From Litoreibacter ponti (GTDB lineage: Bacteria > Pseudomonadota > Alphaproteobacteria > Rhodobacterales > Rhodobacteraceae): a DNA stretch of 64,000 bases. The notes under the pieces were generated by a model. That model did not search any database, was not told the DNA's origin, and saw only the letters and a program-made list of their open reading frames with translations. The position numbers were made by a program, and so were the translations under genes. The DNA lies in assembly GCF_003054285.1 (NCBI RefSeq), contig NZ_QBKS01000001.1, forward strand, positions 992,001 through 1,056,000. The letters run 5' to 3'. Positions 26,294-33,804 of this stretch are shown here, piece after piece. Positions within the stretch are counted from its first letter, which is position 1. Each line of letters begins with the position of its first letter.

Positions 26294-26693
26294 CGCCCAC
26301 CCCCGGCAGCGTCATGATCCGTCGCCGCAACACGCGCTCGAAATCCGACAGATCCCGCGCCACGACGCGCAGCCGATAATCATAGAGCCCGAGCACGTGC
26401 TGCACCGTCTGCACCTCCGGTATCGCAGTCACGGCGCGTTCGAAATCTTCCAACGAAACCCGGCCCTTAGTGGCCAGCTTGACACCAAGAAACACGGTGA
26501 CGCCGAAGCCCAATGCCTCGGCATCGAGATCAACGCGGCGGCCCGCCAAAACGCCCGCCTCCTGCAACTTGCGGATGCGCCGCCAAGTCGCCGGTTGCGA
26601 CAGGCCCAGCTGGCGTCCTACGGCCCCCGCGGACTGCGCGGCATCCGCCGCCAAGCTGCGTAAAATGGCGAAGTCAGTCGCGTCCCAATTCAT
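26238..26693 (-). CDS. Lrp/AsnC family transcriptional regulator
   Basis: A protein of 151 residues with an N-terminal helix-turn-helix (AGAVGRQLGLSQPATWRRIRKLQEAGVL). The C-terminal RAM ligand-binding domain ends in IMTLPGVGDVEANVLLSE. Family proteins are octameric or dimeric regulators that sense amino acids. It is co-directional with a second AsnC gene upstream, and the two overlap by 4 bp (ATGA), so they are made together and could form mixed oligomers. The downstream diguanylate cyclase overlaps its 3' end. Confidence 0.92.
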   Translation of the reverse strand: MNWDATDFAILRSLAADAAQSAGAVGRQLGLSQPATWRRIRKLQEAGVLAGRRVDLDAEALGFGVTVFLGVKLATKGRVSLEDFERAVTAIPEVQTVQHVLGLYDYRLRVVARDLSDFERVLRRRIMTLPGVGDVEANVLLSEERLPGPIG

Positions 26694-27145
26694 ATCGGCA
26701 GCCGTTCGGCGGTTTTGATCGTCGCCACATGCATCAAAGCCTCCAGTTCGGAGATATGCGGCAGGGTCAAAATCTGGTCGCGGTAAAGGCTTTGGTAATG
26801 CCCCATGTCGCGAGCGATCACCGACAGGCGCACATCGACGCGACCGAGGAAGGTCTGGATCGCAATCACTTCCGGGATGCGCCGCGCCTGTTCAAGGAAT
26901 TCGTCAAAGGCGCGCGGGTTGGTCTTGTCGAGCGTGAACCGCAACGACACCTCCACCGCGAAACCCAGTTGCTGCCAGTCGATAACCGCGTGCTGCCCCT
27001 TGAGTACACCGCTCTCGCGCAGACGCTCCAGCCTTCGGGCCGCGGTGCCGGGTTGCATCGCGCAACGCTCCGCAAGCTCGGAAACGGGGGCTTCCGGGTC
27101 GGCCTGCATCTGGCGCAGTAAACGTCTGTCGGCATCATCGAGCAT
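26690..27145 (-). CDS. Lrp/AsnC family transcriptional regulator
   Basis: A protein of 151 residues starting MLDDADRRLLRQMQADPEAP at 27145. Upstream in-frame codons have no AsnC similarity. The helix-turn-helix is VSELAERCAMQPGTAARRLERL, given here as SELAERCAMQPGTAARR. The RAM domain contains VIAIQTFLGRVDVRLSV. It faces ilvC across a 136-bp AT-rich gap that holds a palindrome. Branched-chain amino acid control of ilvC by an Lrp-type protein is well known in bacteria, so ilvC is the likely target, along with self-regulation. It is translationally coupled to the second AsnC gene. Confidence 0.92.
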   Translation of the reverse strand: MLDDADRRLLRQMQADPEAPVSELAERCAMQPGTAARRLERLRESGVLKGQHAVIDWQQLGFAVEVSLRFTLDKTNPRAFDEFLEQARRIPEVIAIQTFLGRVDVRLSVIARDMGHYQSLYRDQILTLPHISELEALMHVATIKTAERLPI

Positions 27146-27281
27146 TAAATCATCATAATTCGCTCGAATAAAGAATAAAAGCCTCCAAAAAACAAAAATA
27201 ACTGCTGAATTTAATCTGTTGTCCGCCGCGCGAATACGTAAATTGCACGGCAAGACAACACAAACCAAAGGAGCGCCCGAT
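27146..27281. promoter_or_regulatory. Divergent asnC-ilvC control region
   Basis: This AT-rich gap of 136 bp contains the palindrome ATTCG-CT-CGAAT at 27158-27169, close to the AsnC start. It also holds A-rich runs at 27170-27200, typical of bendable DNA at Lrp sites. The ilvC ribosome site AAAGGAG is at the right edge. The operator assignment is an inference. Confidence 0.45.
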
Positions 27282-28304
27282 ATGCGCGTTTACTACGATC
27301 GCGATTGCGATGTGAACCTGATCAAGGACAAGAAAGTCGCCATTCTGGGCTACGGCAGCCAAGGCCATGCCCACGCGCTGAACCTGCGTGACAGCGGCGC
27401 GAAAAACCTGTGCGTGGCGCTCCGCGAGGGATCGCCGTCGAAAGCCAAGGCCGAAGGTGAAGGCCTGCAGGTCATGGAAATCGCCGAAGCCGCCGCATGG
27501 GCCGACGTCATCATGTTCACCATGCCCGACGAGCTTCAGGCCGAGACCTACAAGAAATACGTCCACGACAACATCAAGCCGGGCGCAGCCATCGCCTTCG
27601 CCCACGGCCTGAACGTGCATTTCGGCCTGATCGAGCCGAAAGAAGGCATCGACGTCATCATGATGGCCCCGAAAGGCCCCGGCCACACCGTGCGCGGCGA
27701 ATTCACCAAGGGCGGCGGCGTGCCCTGCCTGGTCGCGGTGGACAATGATGCGTCCGGCAAGGCGCTGGAGATCGGTCTGAGCTATTGCTCCGCGATCGGT
27801 GGTGGCCGCTCCGGCATCATCGAAACGAACTTCCGCGAAGAGTGCGAGACCGACCTTTTCGGCGAGCAGGCCGTGCTATGCGGCGGCTTGGTCGAGCTGA
27901 TCCGCATGGGCTTTGAGACCCTGGTCGAGGCTGGCTACGCCCCCGAAATGGCCTATTTCGAGTGCCTACACGAGGTGAAGCTGATCGTGGACCTGATCTA
28001 TGAGGGCGGCATTGCCAACATGAATTACTCGATCTCAAACACCGCCGAGTATGGTGAATATGTCTCCGGCCCGCGCGTCCTGCCCTATGACGAGACCAAG
28101 GCGCGGATGAAGGCGATCCTGACCGACATCCAAACCGGGAAATTTGTGCGTGACTTCATGCAGGAAAATGCCGTCGGCCAGCCCTTCTTCAAAGGCACGC
28201 GCCGCATCAACGATGAGCACCAGATCGAGGCCACCGGCGAAACCCTGCGTGGCATGATGCCCTGGATTTCGGCTGGCAAGATGGTCGACAAGGCGAAGAA
28301 CTAA
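27282..28304 (+). CDS. ilvC: Ketol-acid reductoisomerase
   Basis: A class I enzyme of 340 residues; the ATG at 27282 follows AAAGGAGC. It converts 2-acetolactate and 2-aceto-2-hydroxybutyrate to dihydroxy acids in valine/isoleucine synthesis, using NADPH and Mg. The Rossmann motif is ILGYGSQGHAHALNLRDSG. MMAPKGPGHTVRGEF, ETDLFGEQAVLCGG and YFECLHEVKLIVDLIYEGG supply the metal-binding Asp/Glu residues. It is preceded by divergent Lrp-type genes and followed by a strong terminator, so it is a single-gene unit. Confidence 0.98.
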   Translation: MRVYYDRDCDVNLIKDKKVAILGYGSQGHAHALNLRDSGAKNLCVALREGSPSKAKAEGEGLQVMEIAEAAAWADVIMFTMPDELQAETYKKYVHDNIKPGAAIAFAHGLNVHFGLIEPKEGIDVIMMAPKGPGHTVRGEFTKGGGVPCLVAVDNDASGKALEIGLSYCSAIGGGRSGIIETNFREECETDLFGEQAVLCGGLVELIRMGFETLVEAGYAPEMAYFECLHEVKLIVDLIYEGGIANMNYSISNTAEYGEYVSGPRVLPYDETKARMKAILTDIQTGKFVRDFMQENAVGQPFFKGTRRINDEHQIEATGETLRGMMPWISAGKMVDKAKN

Positions 28305-28330
28305 GTCGCCGCGACAGGGCACAAACCATA

Positions 28331-28358
28331 GGCGGGCCCGGTGTGGCCCGCCTTTTTT
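28331..28358 (+). terminator. Rho-independent terminator of ilvC
   Basis: GGCGGGCC (28331-28338) and GGCCCGCC (28345-28352) form a perfect 8-bp stem with a 6-base loop, followed by six Ts at 28353-28358. It starts 26 bp after the ilvC stop. Confidence 0.93.
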
Positions 28359-28361
28359 CCG

Positions 28362-28532
28362 TTACACGTCGGCTGGTTTGCCGTGGCTACTTTTGTCCGA
28401 CGCCAGGGTCGATTTCGGGGCGTCGGGGTTGTCCATCCGCGCCAGAACCTTGTTTTGGCTCATAATCGCGAAAACGATCACGGCCAGCATCGTCCCGAAG
28501 GACAACAGGGGCAAAAAGGTCTCTACAAACAT
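28362..28532 (-). CDS. Small single-span membrane protein (56 aa)
   Basis: A short gene with a strong AAGGAG ribosome site seven bases before the ATG at 28532. The product begins MFVETFLPLLSFGTMLAVIV: one membrane helix at about residues 7-24, then a polar tail rich in Asp, Lys and Ser (DNPDAPKSTLASDK). It resembles small inner-membrane proteins with a cytosolic tail, but no family is recognised. It ends just after the ilvC terminator and is divergent from the DMT transporter gene. Confidence 0.6.
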   Translation of the reverse strand: MFVETFLPLLSFGTMLAVIVFAIMSQNKVLARMDNPDAPKSTLASDKSSHGKPADV

Positions 28533-28639
28533 CTCAATTCTCCTTGTGGCAGGTTACCGACCCAAACACCGCCGCTGCATCATTGTTCCGGGCAAGTCTT
28601 GGCTCGCGCACATTTGTCGCATCCGCTAGGAAGGGCGCC

Positions 28640-29560
28640 ATGACCTCTCCCTCCCCCGAACATCCCGGAGCCCTGAACTGGGCGCTGATCATACTGCTGG
28701 GGTTGATCTGGGGCGGTGCGTTCATGTCGGTGCGCCTGTCACTGGATGGGTTCGGGCCGTGGACCGTGGCGGCCGGGCGCACTATGCTCGGTGCGGCGGC
28801 CCTTGCGGTGATTGGAACGCTGCTGGGCCAAGGTCCGCACAAGGTCGGCAATGTACGCGGCTGGAGCTACAGCGCCGTAATCGGCGCGGGCGCGATCGCC
28901 TTGCCCTTCGTGTTGCTAAGTTGGGGGCAGCAATTCGTCCCCTCCGCCTTCGCGGGCGTGGCGATGGGGGCCGTGCCGCTGCTGGTGCTGCCATTGGTCT
29001 ACCTGTTTTCGCCCGAGGAGGGCATCGGCCCCCGCCGCATCCTTGGCATGATCTTGGGCTTTGTCGGCCTCTACATCCTGATCGGCCCGGGCGCGGTGGC
29101 GCGCACGGGCGAGGAGAACGAATGGCTCGGGCGTCTTGCCTGTCTGGCTGCGGCGGCTTGCTACGCCTGCGGATCGGTCATCACCCGCCGCGCGCCGAAG
29201 ATGCCGCCCATCGCCTTTGCCACCGCGTCGATGCTGGTCGCTGCCGTGATCTTGGTGCCCGTCGCGCTTCTGATCGAAGGCTGGCCCGCGCGCTTCCCGG
29301 TCTCGCCCACATTGGCGCTGATCTATGCCGCCCTGTTCCCCACCGCTCTGGCGGCAGTGATCCGCGTGCGGGTGATCACCACGGCCGGGTCGCTGTTCAT
29401 GAGTCTGACGAGTTATCAGGTGCCGGTCTGGTCGGTGATCCTTGGCGTCACGCTGATGGGGGAGCAGTTGCCTCCGCAGCTGTTCCTCGCGCTCGCCATC
29501 ATCCTCGCGGGCATCGGCCTCAGCCAATACCGCGCGCTGGCGGCGATGCTCAGGCGGTAG
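28640..29560 (+). CDS. DMT superfamily transporter (EamA domain)
   Basis: A protein of 306 residues from the ATG at 28640, which has GGAAGG upstream. Ten transmembrane helices arise from two EamA repeats. The first begins LIILLGLIWGGAFMSVRL, the second around LACLAAAACYACGSVI. EamA proteins export amino acids, metabolites or drugs; the substrate is not predictable. Its last 11 bp overlap the 3' end of glmM on the other strand. Confidence 0.9.
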   Translation: MTSPSPEHPGALNWALIILLGLIWGGAFMSVRLSLDGFGPWTVAAGRTMLGAAALAVIGTLLGQGPHKVGNVRGWSYSAVIGAGAIALPFVLLSWGQQFVPSAFAGVAMGAVPLLVLPLVYLFSPEEGIGPRRILGMILGFVGLYILIGPGAVARTGEENEWLGRLACLAAAACYACGSVITRRAPKMPPIAFATASMLVAAVILVPVALLIEGWPARFPVSPTLALIYAALFPTALAAVIRVRVITTAGSLFMSLTSYQVPVWSVILGVTLMGEQLPPQLFLALAIILAGIGLSQYRALAAMLRR

Positions 29561-30893
29561 CCGCCTCGACAGAGGCGACCACGTCGCCCACCACCTGCGT
29601 GAGCAAGCCTTCATCTTCGCTCTCGGCCATGACGCGGATCAGCGGCTCGGTACCGGATTTGCGGATCAGCAGACGCCCGCGCCCCTCAAGCCGCCCTTCG
29701 GCGTCAGAGATCGCGGCCTTGACCGTCGCATCTTCCAGCGGCATCTGCCCCGCCTCGAACCGCACGTTTTGCAGCATCTGCGGCACCCGCTCGAACTGGC
29801 GCACCAGCGCGCTGGCAGGCTTGCCGGATTTCTTCATCGCCGCCAGGAATTGCAGCCCTGCCAGCAGGCCGTCGCCCGTCGTGGCGTAATCGGTCATGAC
29901 GATATGGCCCGACTGCTCGCCGCCCAGGTTGAAGCCGCCCGCGCGCATCCGCTCGACCACGTAGCGGTCGCCGACGCCGGTGCGCTCCAGCCGCAGGCCG
30001 TGGGCATCAAGATGTCGCTCCAGCCCGAGATTGCTCATCACGGTTGCCACCAAAGCGCCGCCCTTCAGCCGATCCGCCTCCGCCCAGGAGGTCGCGAGCA
30101 GCGCCATCAGCTGATCACCATCGGCCACCGCGCCGGTCTCGTCGAGCACCATGATCCGGTCGGCATCGCCATCAAGGCACAGCCCCACATCGGCCCCGTG
30201 GGCCACAACGGCCTCCGCAGCGGTGGTCACATCGGTCGACCCGCAGCCTTCGTTGATGTTGAAGCCGTTGGGCGACACGCCCACAGGCACCACTTCCGCG
30301 CCGAGCTCCCAAAGGATTTCCGGGGCGGTCTTGTAAGCCGCACCATTGGCGCAGTCGATCACCACCTTGAGCCCGTTCAGCGTCATGCCGGGCGGCAGGG
30401 TCGATTTGACCCGCTCGCCGTAGCGGTAGCGACCGTCATAGATATGCTTGGCGCGGCCGATATTGTGGCTTTGAGCAGGCTCGATCTCGGTGTCGAGCAG
30501 CGCCTCGATGGCCAGCTCGTCCTCGTCGCTCAGCTTGAATCCGTCAGGGCCGAAGAACTTGATGCCATTGTCGTAATGCGGATTGTGCGAGGCCGAGATC
30601 ATCACCCCCACATCCGCCCGCATCGAGGTCGTCAGCATCCCCACCGCAGGGGTCGGGACCGGCGACAGCAGCAAGACATCCATCCCCGTCGAGGTGAAGC
30701 CTGCCGTCAGCGCATTCTCGAACATGTAGCCCGACAGGCGCGTGTCCTTGCCGATCACCACCCGGTGGCGCTTTTGGTCCTTGCGGAAGTAGCGGCCCGC
30801 GGCCGCCCCCAGTTTCATGGCCATCTCTGCGGTCATCGGGTAGGCGTTCGCGCGCCCCCGCACACCGTCGGTTCCAAAGAATTTTCGCGCCAT
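29550..30893 (-). CDS. glmM: Phosphoglucosamine mutase
   Basis: A protein of 447 residues. It interconverts glucosamine 6-phosphate and glucosamine 1-phosphate for UDP-GlcNAc and peptidoglycan synthesis. The N-terminus KFFGTDGVRGRAN is diagnostic. The phosphoserine loop is ISASHNPHYDNGIKFFG, the metal loop CLDGDADR, and the C-terminal phosphate-binding loop IRKSGTEPLIRVM. It lies 52 bp downstream of folP, a conserved neighbour in many bacteria, and probably shares the folB-folP transcript. Confidence 0.97.
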   Translation of the reverse strand: MARKFFGTDGVRGRANAYPMTAEMAMKLGAAAGRYFRKDQKRHRVVIGKDTRLSGYMFENALTAGFTSTGMDVLLLSPVPTPAVGMLTTSMRADVGVMISASHNPHYDNGIKFFGPDGFKLSDEDELAIEALLDTEIEPAQSHNIGRAKHIYDGRYRYGERVKSTLPPGMTLNGLKVVIDCANGAAYKTAPEILWELGAEVVPVGVSPNGFNINEGCGSTDVTTAAEAVVAHGADVGLCLDGDADRIMVLDETGAVADGDQLMALLATSWAEADRLKGGALVATVMSNLGLERHLDAHGLRLERTGVGDRYVVERMRAGGFNLGGEQSGHIVMTDYATTGDGLLAGLQFLAAMKKSGKPASALVRQFERVPQMLQNVRFEAGQMPLEDATVKAAISDAEGRLEGRGRLLIRKSGTEPLIRVMAESEDEGLLTQVVGDVVASVEAATA

Positions 30894-30945
30894 CTGTCAG
30901 CCTCCGCTCGGGTCCCGCGCCTGCTGTCGCGCGGTTGTAATTGGG

Positions 30946-31950
30946 TCAGACGTGCACGGCCCGCCAAAGGGCGAAGGCCTGCCTGTGGGCCTCTATATCA
31001 TGGGCGCGGATAATCTGAACACCCTGCCTGAGCCCCTCGAGCGCCAAGGCCACCGACCCGGCTGCGCGGTCTTCCGCCCGATCCACTCCCGCAATGTTAC
31101 CGATGAAACGCTTTCGTGAGACCCCCAGCAGGATGCGGCAGCCAAGGCTGTGAAACAGGCCCAGGCCCCGCATCAGGGCGAGGTTGTGCTCCTGCGTCTT
31201 GCCAAAGCCGATGCCGGGATCGACGATGATGTTCCCGGGCGCGATCCCGGCATCGCGGGCCACCGCAATGCGCGCGTGCAGATGCTCGAACACGTCGAGC
31301 ACGACATCGTCATAGGTCGGCGCGGCCTGCATGGTCTTGGGATCGCCTTGCGCGTGCATCAGGCAAATCGGCACGCCGCTTGACGCCGCCACGTCGGCCA
31401 TGGCGGGATCGAAGCTTAGCGCGGAGACGTCGTTGAGCATGCTCGCGCCCGCCTCCAGCGCCGCCCGGGCGACCTGAGCCTTGCGCGTATCAATCGAGAT
31501 CGGTGTGGTCACGCCGCCCGCGCGCAGCGCGCGGATCACCGGAACGGTGCGGGCAATCTCTTCTTCAACGGGCACCAGTTCTGCGCCGGGCCGTGTACTC
31601 TCGCCCCCTATATCAAGGATATCCGCACCTTCGGCCACCATTTGCCGCGCGCGCGCCGCGGCATCCTCCGGCGCGTTGTGCTTGCCGCCATCCGAGAAGC
31701 TGTCCGGCGTGACGTTGAGCACCCCCATCAGCCACGGCCGGTCCATCGGCAACCCCATCAACGGCGCGCGCGGCGCGATAATCGGCTCCACGGCCTGCGG
31801 GGGAAGATCGGCGACGGGGACCGGGCTGTGCCGCACCCCACGCTCGATCGGCTCGACCCGGTCGAACCACAAGGGCGTGCCCGGCAGCGACAGGGCGCTG
31901 GCGGGGCGGTAGGGATCATGCTCCAGGATCGGGCGGAAAAAGAGGGCCAT
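30946..31950 (-). CDS. folP: Dihydropteroate synthase
   Basis: A protein of 334 residues. It joins p-aminobenzoate to dihydropterin pyrophosphate in folate synthesis. The motifs MGVLNVTPDSFSDGG (pyrophosphate loop), DIGGESTRPGAE, SIDTRKAQVA, NDVSALSFD and IIVDPGIGFGKTQEHN are all present. About 55 residues precede the TIM-barrel core, an N-terminal extension rich in Pro and Arg that is also seen in other alphaproteobacterial FolPs. It lies between folB and glmM on the same strand. Confidence 0.95.
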   Translation of the reverse strand: MALFFRPILEHDPYRPASALSLPGTPLWFDRVEPIERGVRHSPVPVADLPPQAVEPIIAPRAPLMGLPMDRPWLMGVLNVTPDSFSDGGKHNAPEDAAARARQMVAEGADILDIGGESTRPGAELVPVEEEIARTVPVIRALRAGGVTTPISIDTRKAQVARAALEAGASMLNDVSALSFDPAMADVAASSGVPICLMHAQGDPKTMQAAPTYDDVVLDVFEHLHARIAVARDAGIAPGNIIVDPGIGFGKTQEHNLALMRGLGLFHSLGCRILLGVSRKRFIGNIAGVDRAEDRAAGSVALALEGLRQGVQIIRAHDIEAHRQAFALWRAVHV

Positions 31951-31987
31951 ACCGGGCGTTATAGACAGCGCAGGTCCGAACTCAAGA

Positions 31988-32878
31988 TCACGCCGAAAGC
32001 GCCTCGCACGCGGCCAGATCGGGCAGGTTCAGCACCGCATCGGCGGAAAACGCGCGTGCCAGCCAATCGGCCAGCGCCTCTGGCGCATCGCCCGCGGGCG
32101 CATCGGTCGCATCCAGCACCATTTTCGACGGGGCCCAGACGCTCATCTGCCCCTGCTTGATCGCCCAGTCGAGCTCTGTTCGCGTTCCGACCACCACGCA
32201 GCGTTTGTCGCGCGCGGCGAGCACCCAGGCGTTCTGCTCCATCGCCAAGAGGTCGATCCGGCGCTGCGCGGCGGGATGCGCGGCCTCCGGCGCCTTCGCC
32301 GCACCCGCAGGCACGCACAGGATCACCGGCGCGCCGCGCGCCTCCAGCTGATCCAGCACCGCGCCGAGCCTCTGTGATCCGATCACGGAATTGCCCAGCA
32401 GAACCACGAGCGGGATTACATCCGCGCTCGCCTCTTCCACGGGCGTGATCATCGTGCGGTCGCGCACGATCTCGACGCCGAGCGCACCGGGGCCGCGGTC
32501 GAGCTTCTCGATCCGCACAAAGACCCGCGCTGCGCGCGGATCGGTCAGGATGTCTTCGGCCACCAGCGCCGCCAGCGTCTCCAGCAAGTTCAGCCGCTCG
32601 GCGGCCAGCCCGCGGTCGATGGCCTCGGTGATGGTGTCGTAGGACAGGATCTTGTCGACATCGTCGTCAACGCCGCCCGCACCGGTCAGCTCCGGCAGGC
32701 GGACCTCGACCACAACATTGAAGCAGACCCGCTGCAGCGTGCCGCGTTCCTGCTGGAATGCGCCGATCTCGACCTCGCGGATGTGGTCGCGCAGGGAGAT
32801 GCGGTCGCGCAGCTCGCCGGCGGTCGCCTCCGCCCGCTCGGACGGATGCGCGAAGGCCAGTCGAATGTCAGAACTCAT
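31988..32878 (-). CDS. folB: Dihydroneopterin aldolase with extra C-terminal domain
   Basis: A protein of 296 residues, more than twice the usual ~120 for FolB. Residues ~25-145 are the FolB domain: ISLRDHIREVEIGAFQQERG with the substrate-binding Glu, LSYDTITEAID, LLETLAALVAEDIL, and RIEKLDRGPGALGVEI with the catalytic Lys. The remaining ~150 residues (from VVLLGNSVIGSQRLGAVLDQ on) form a separate alpha/beta-like domain I cannot name. It makes hydroxymethyl-dihydropterin for FolP, encoded 37 bp downstream. The extra domain may be a pterin-related partner or a regulatory part. Confidence 0.83.
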   Translation of the reverse strand: MSSDIRLAFAHPSERAEATAGELRDRISLRDHIREVEIGAFQQERGTLQRVCFNVVVEVRLPELTGAGGVDDDVDKILSYDTITEAIDRGLAAERLNLLETLAALVAEDILTDPRAARVFVRIEKLDRGPGALGVEIVRDRTMITPVEEASADVIPLVVLLGNSVIGSQRLGAVLDQLEARGAPVILCVPAGAAKAPEAAHPAAQRRIDLLAMEQNAWVLAARDKRCVVVGTRTELDWAIKQGQMSVWAPSKMVLDATDAPAGDAPEALADWLARAFSADAVLNLPDLAACEALSA

Positions 32879-32966
32879 CAGGGCATCCCCGCGCCAAGGT
32901 CATCTTACGCGCCTTGTAGCAGGCAAGACGCCCCTGCCCACATGCCCAAAACCGACGCCTGAGACC

Positions 32967-33629
32967 TCAGGAGCGCGCGTAGAACAAATGCACCCCGTGC
33001 CGTGCCGTGCGGCGGAACTTGCGCGCCCAGCTCGGGCTGACGGCGGTGGTGTGGTAGAAGGTGGCCCCGCCCGACAGGGTGCGAGGCGCGCCGTCGAGCA
33101 TCATCCGGGCGATCTTGCCCACCCGCTCATAGGCACGTGGCTCGTGGATCGTCTCGGGGTTGCCGTCGCAGGTATAGGTGAACTGGCACGCGTATTTGCG
33201 CCCGGTGCCCTGATTGATCACGCCGCAGACCGTATCGGGGAAGCGCGGCGAGCTGACACGGTTCAGGATCACCTCGGCCACAGCGATCTGGCCTTTGACC
33301 GTCTCGCCGCGGGCCTCGAAATAGAGCGCCTCGGTCAGGCACTGCCATTGCGGCCCGCCCGTGGCTTTCGGCAATGCGTTGATCCCGGCGGCGGAGGTCA
33401 CCAGCCGACCCGGGGTCCCGCCAGAGCGCGACATGGGCGTGGAAATGCGCGTCAGGCGTTCAGGTGACAGGCTCGCCATCTGCTGGCGTTGCAGGCTCTC
33501 GGCGGCCAGAAGCGCCGGGTTGAAGCCTGTGGATTTGGCCAGCGGCCCCTCGGCCAAAGCGGCGGTCGCACAAATCGCGGCGGCGGCCAGCGCGGCGAAA
33601 ACGCCCTTGGTCACGGAAAAAATACTCAT
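32967..33629 (-). CDS. Cell wall hydrolase (SleB/Hydrolase_2 family)
   Basis: A protein of 220 residues. The ATG at 33629 has a GAGGCAG site; the frame stays open 24 codons upstream without support. Residues 1-26 form a Sec signal peptide ending ATAALAEG. The C-terminal half is the SleB-type domain: LTEALYFEARGE with the likely catalytic Glu, AVAEVILNRV, FPDTVCGVINQG, and ATFYHTTAVSPSW. It is likely a periplasmic peptidoglycan hydrolase. It sits between folB and the PPDK-like gene on the same strand. Confidence 0.88.
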   Translation of the reverse strand: MSIFSVTKGVFAALAAAAICATAALAEGPLAKSTGFNPALLAAESLQRQQMASLSPERLTRISTPMSRSGGTPGRLVTSAAGINALPKATGGPQWQCLTEALYFEARGETVKGQIAVAEVILNRVSSPRFPDTVCGVINQGTGRKYACQFTYTCDGNPETIHEPRAYERVGKIARMMLDGAPRTLSGGATFYHTTAVSPSWARKFRRTARHGVHLFYARS

Positions 33630-33804
33630 CACATCTGCCTCGGATACATCCCCAACTGGCGGCGCGCGTATCACACCGTCAGCGCGGCATTTAGGCCGCA
33701 CGGCCGCGGGAATCCACCCCGGCCCTGCCTACCGCGTCATTTCGTCTTAATATTTGGTTAACCGTTCAACATCTTGCGGTGTGGCAATTGCCTGCCCCAA
33801 GAGG

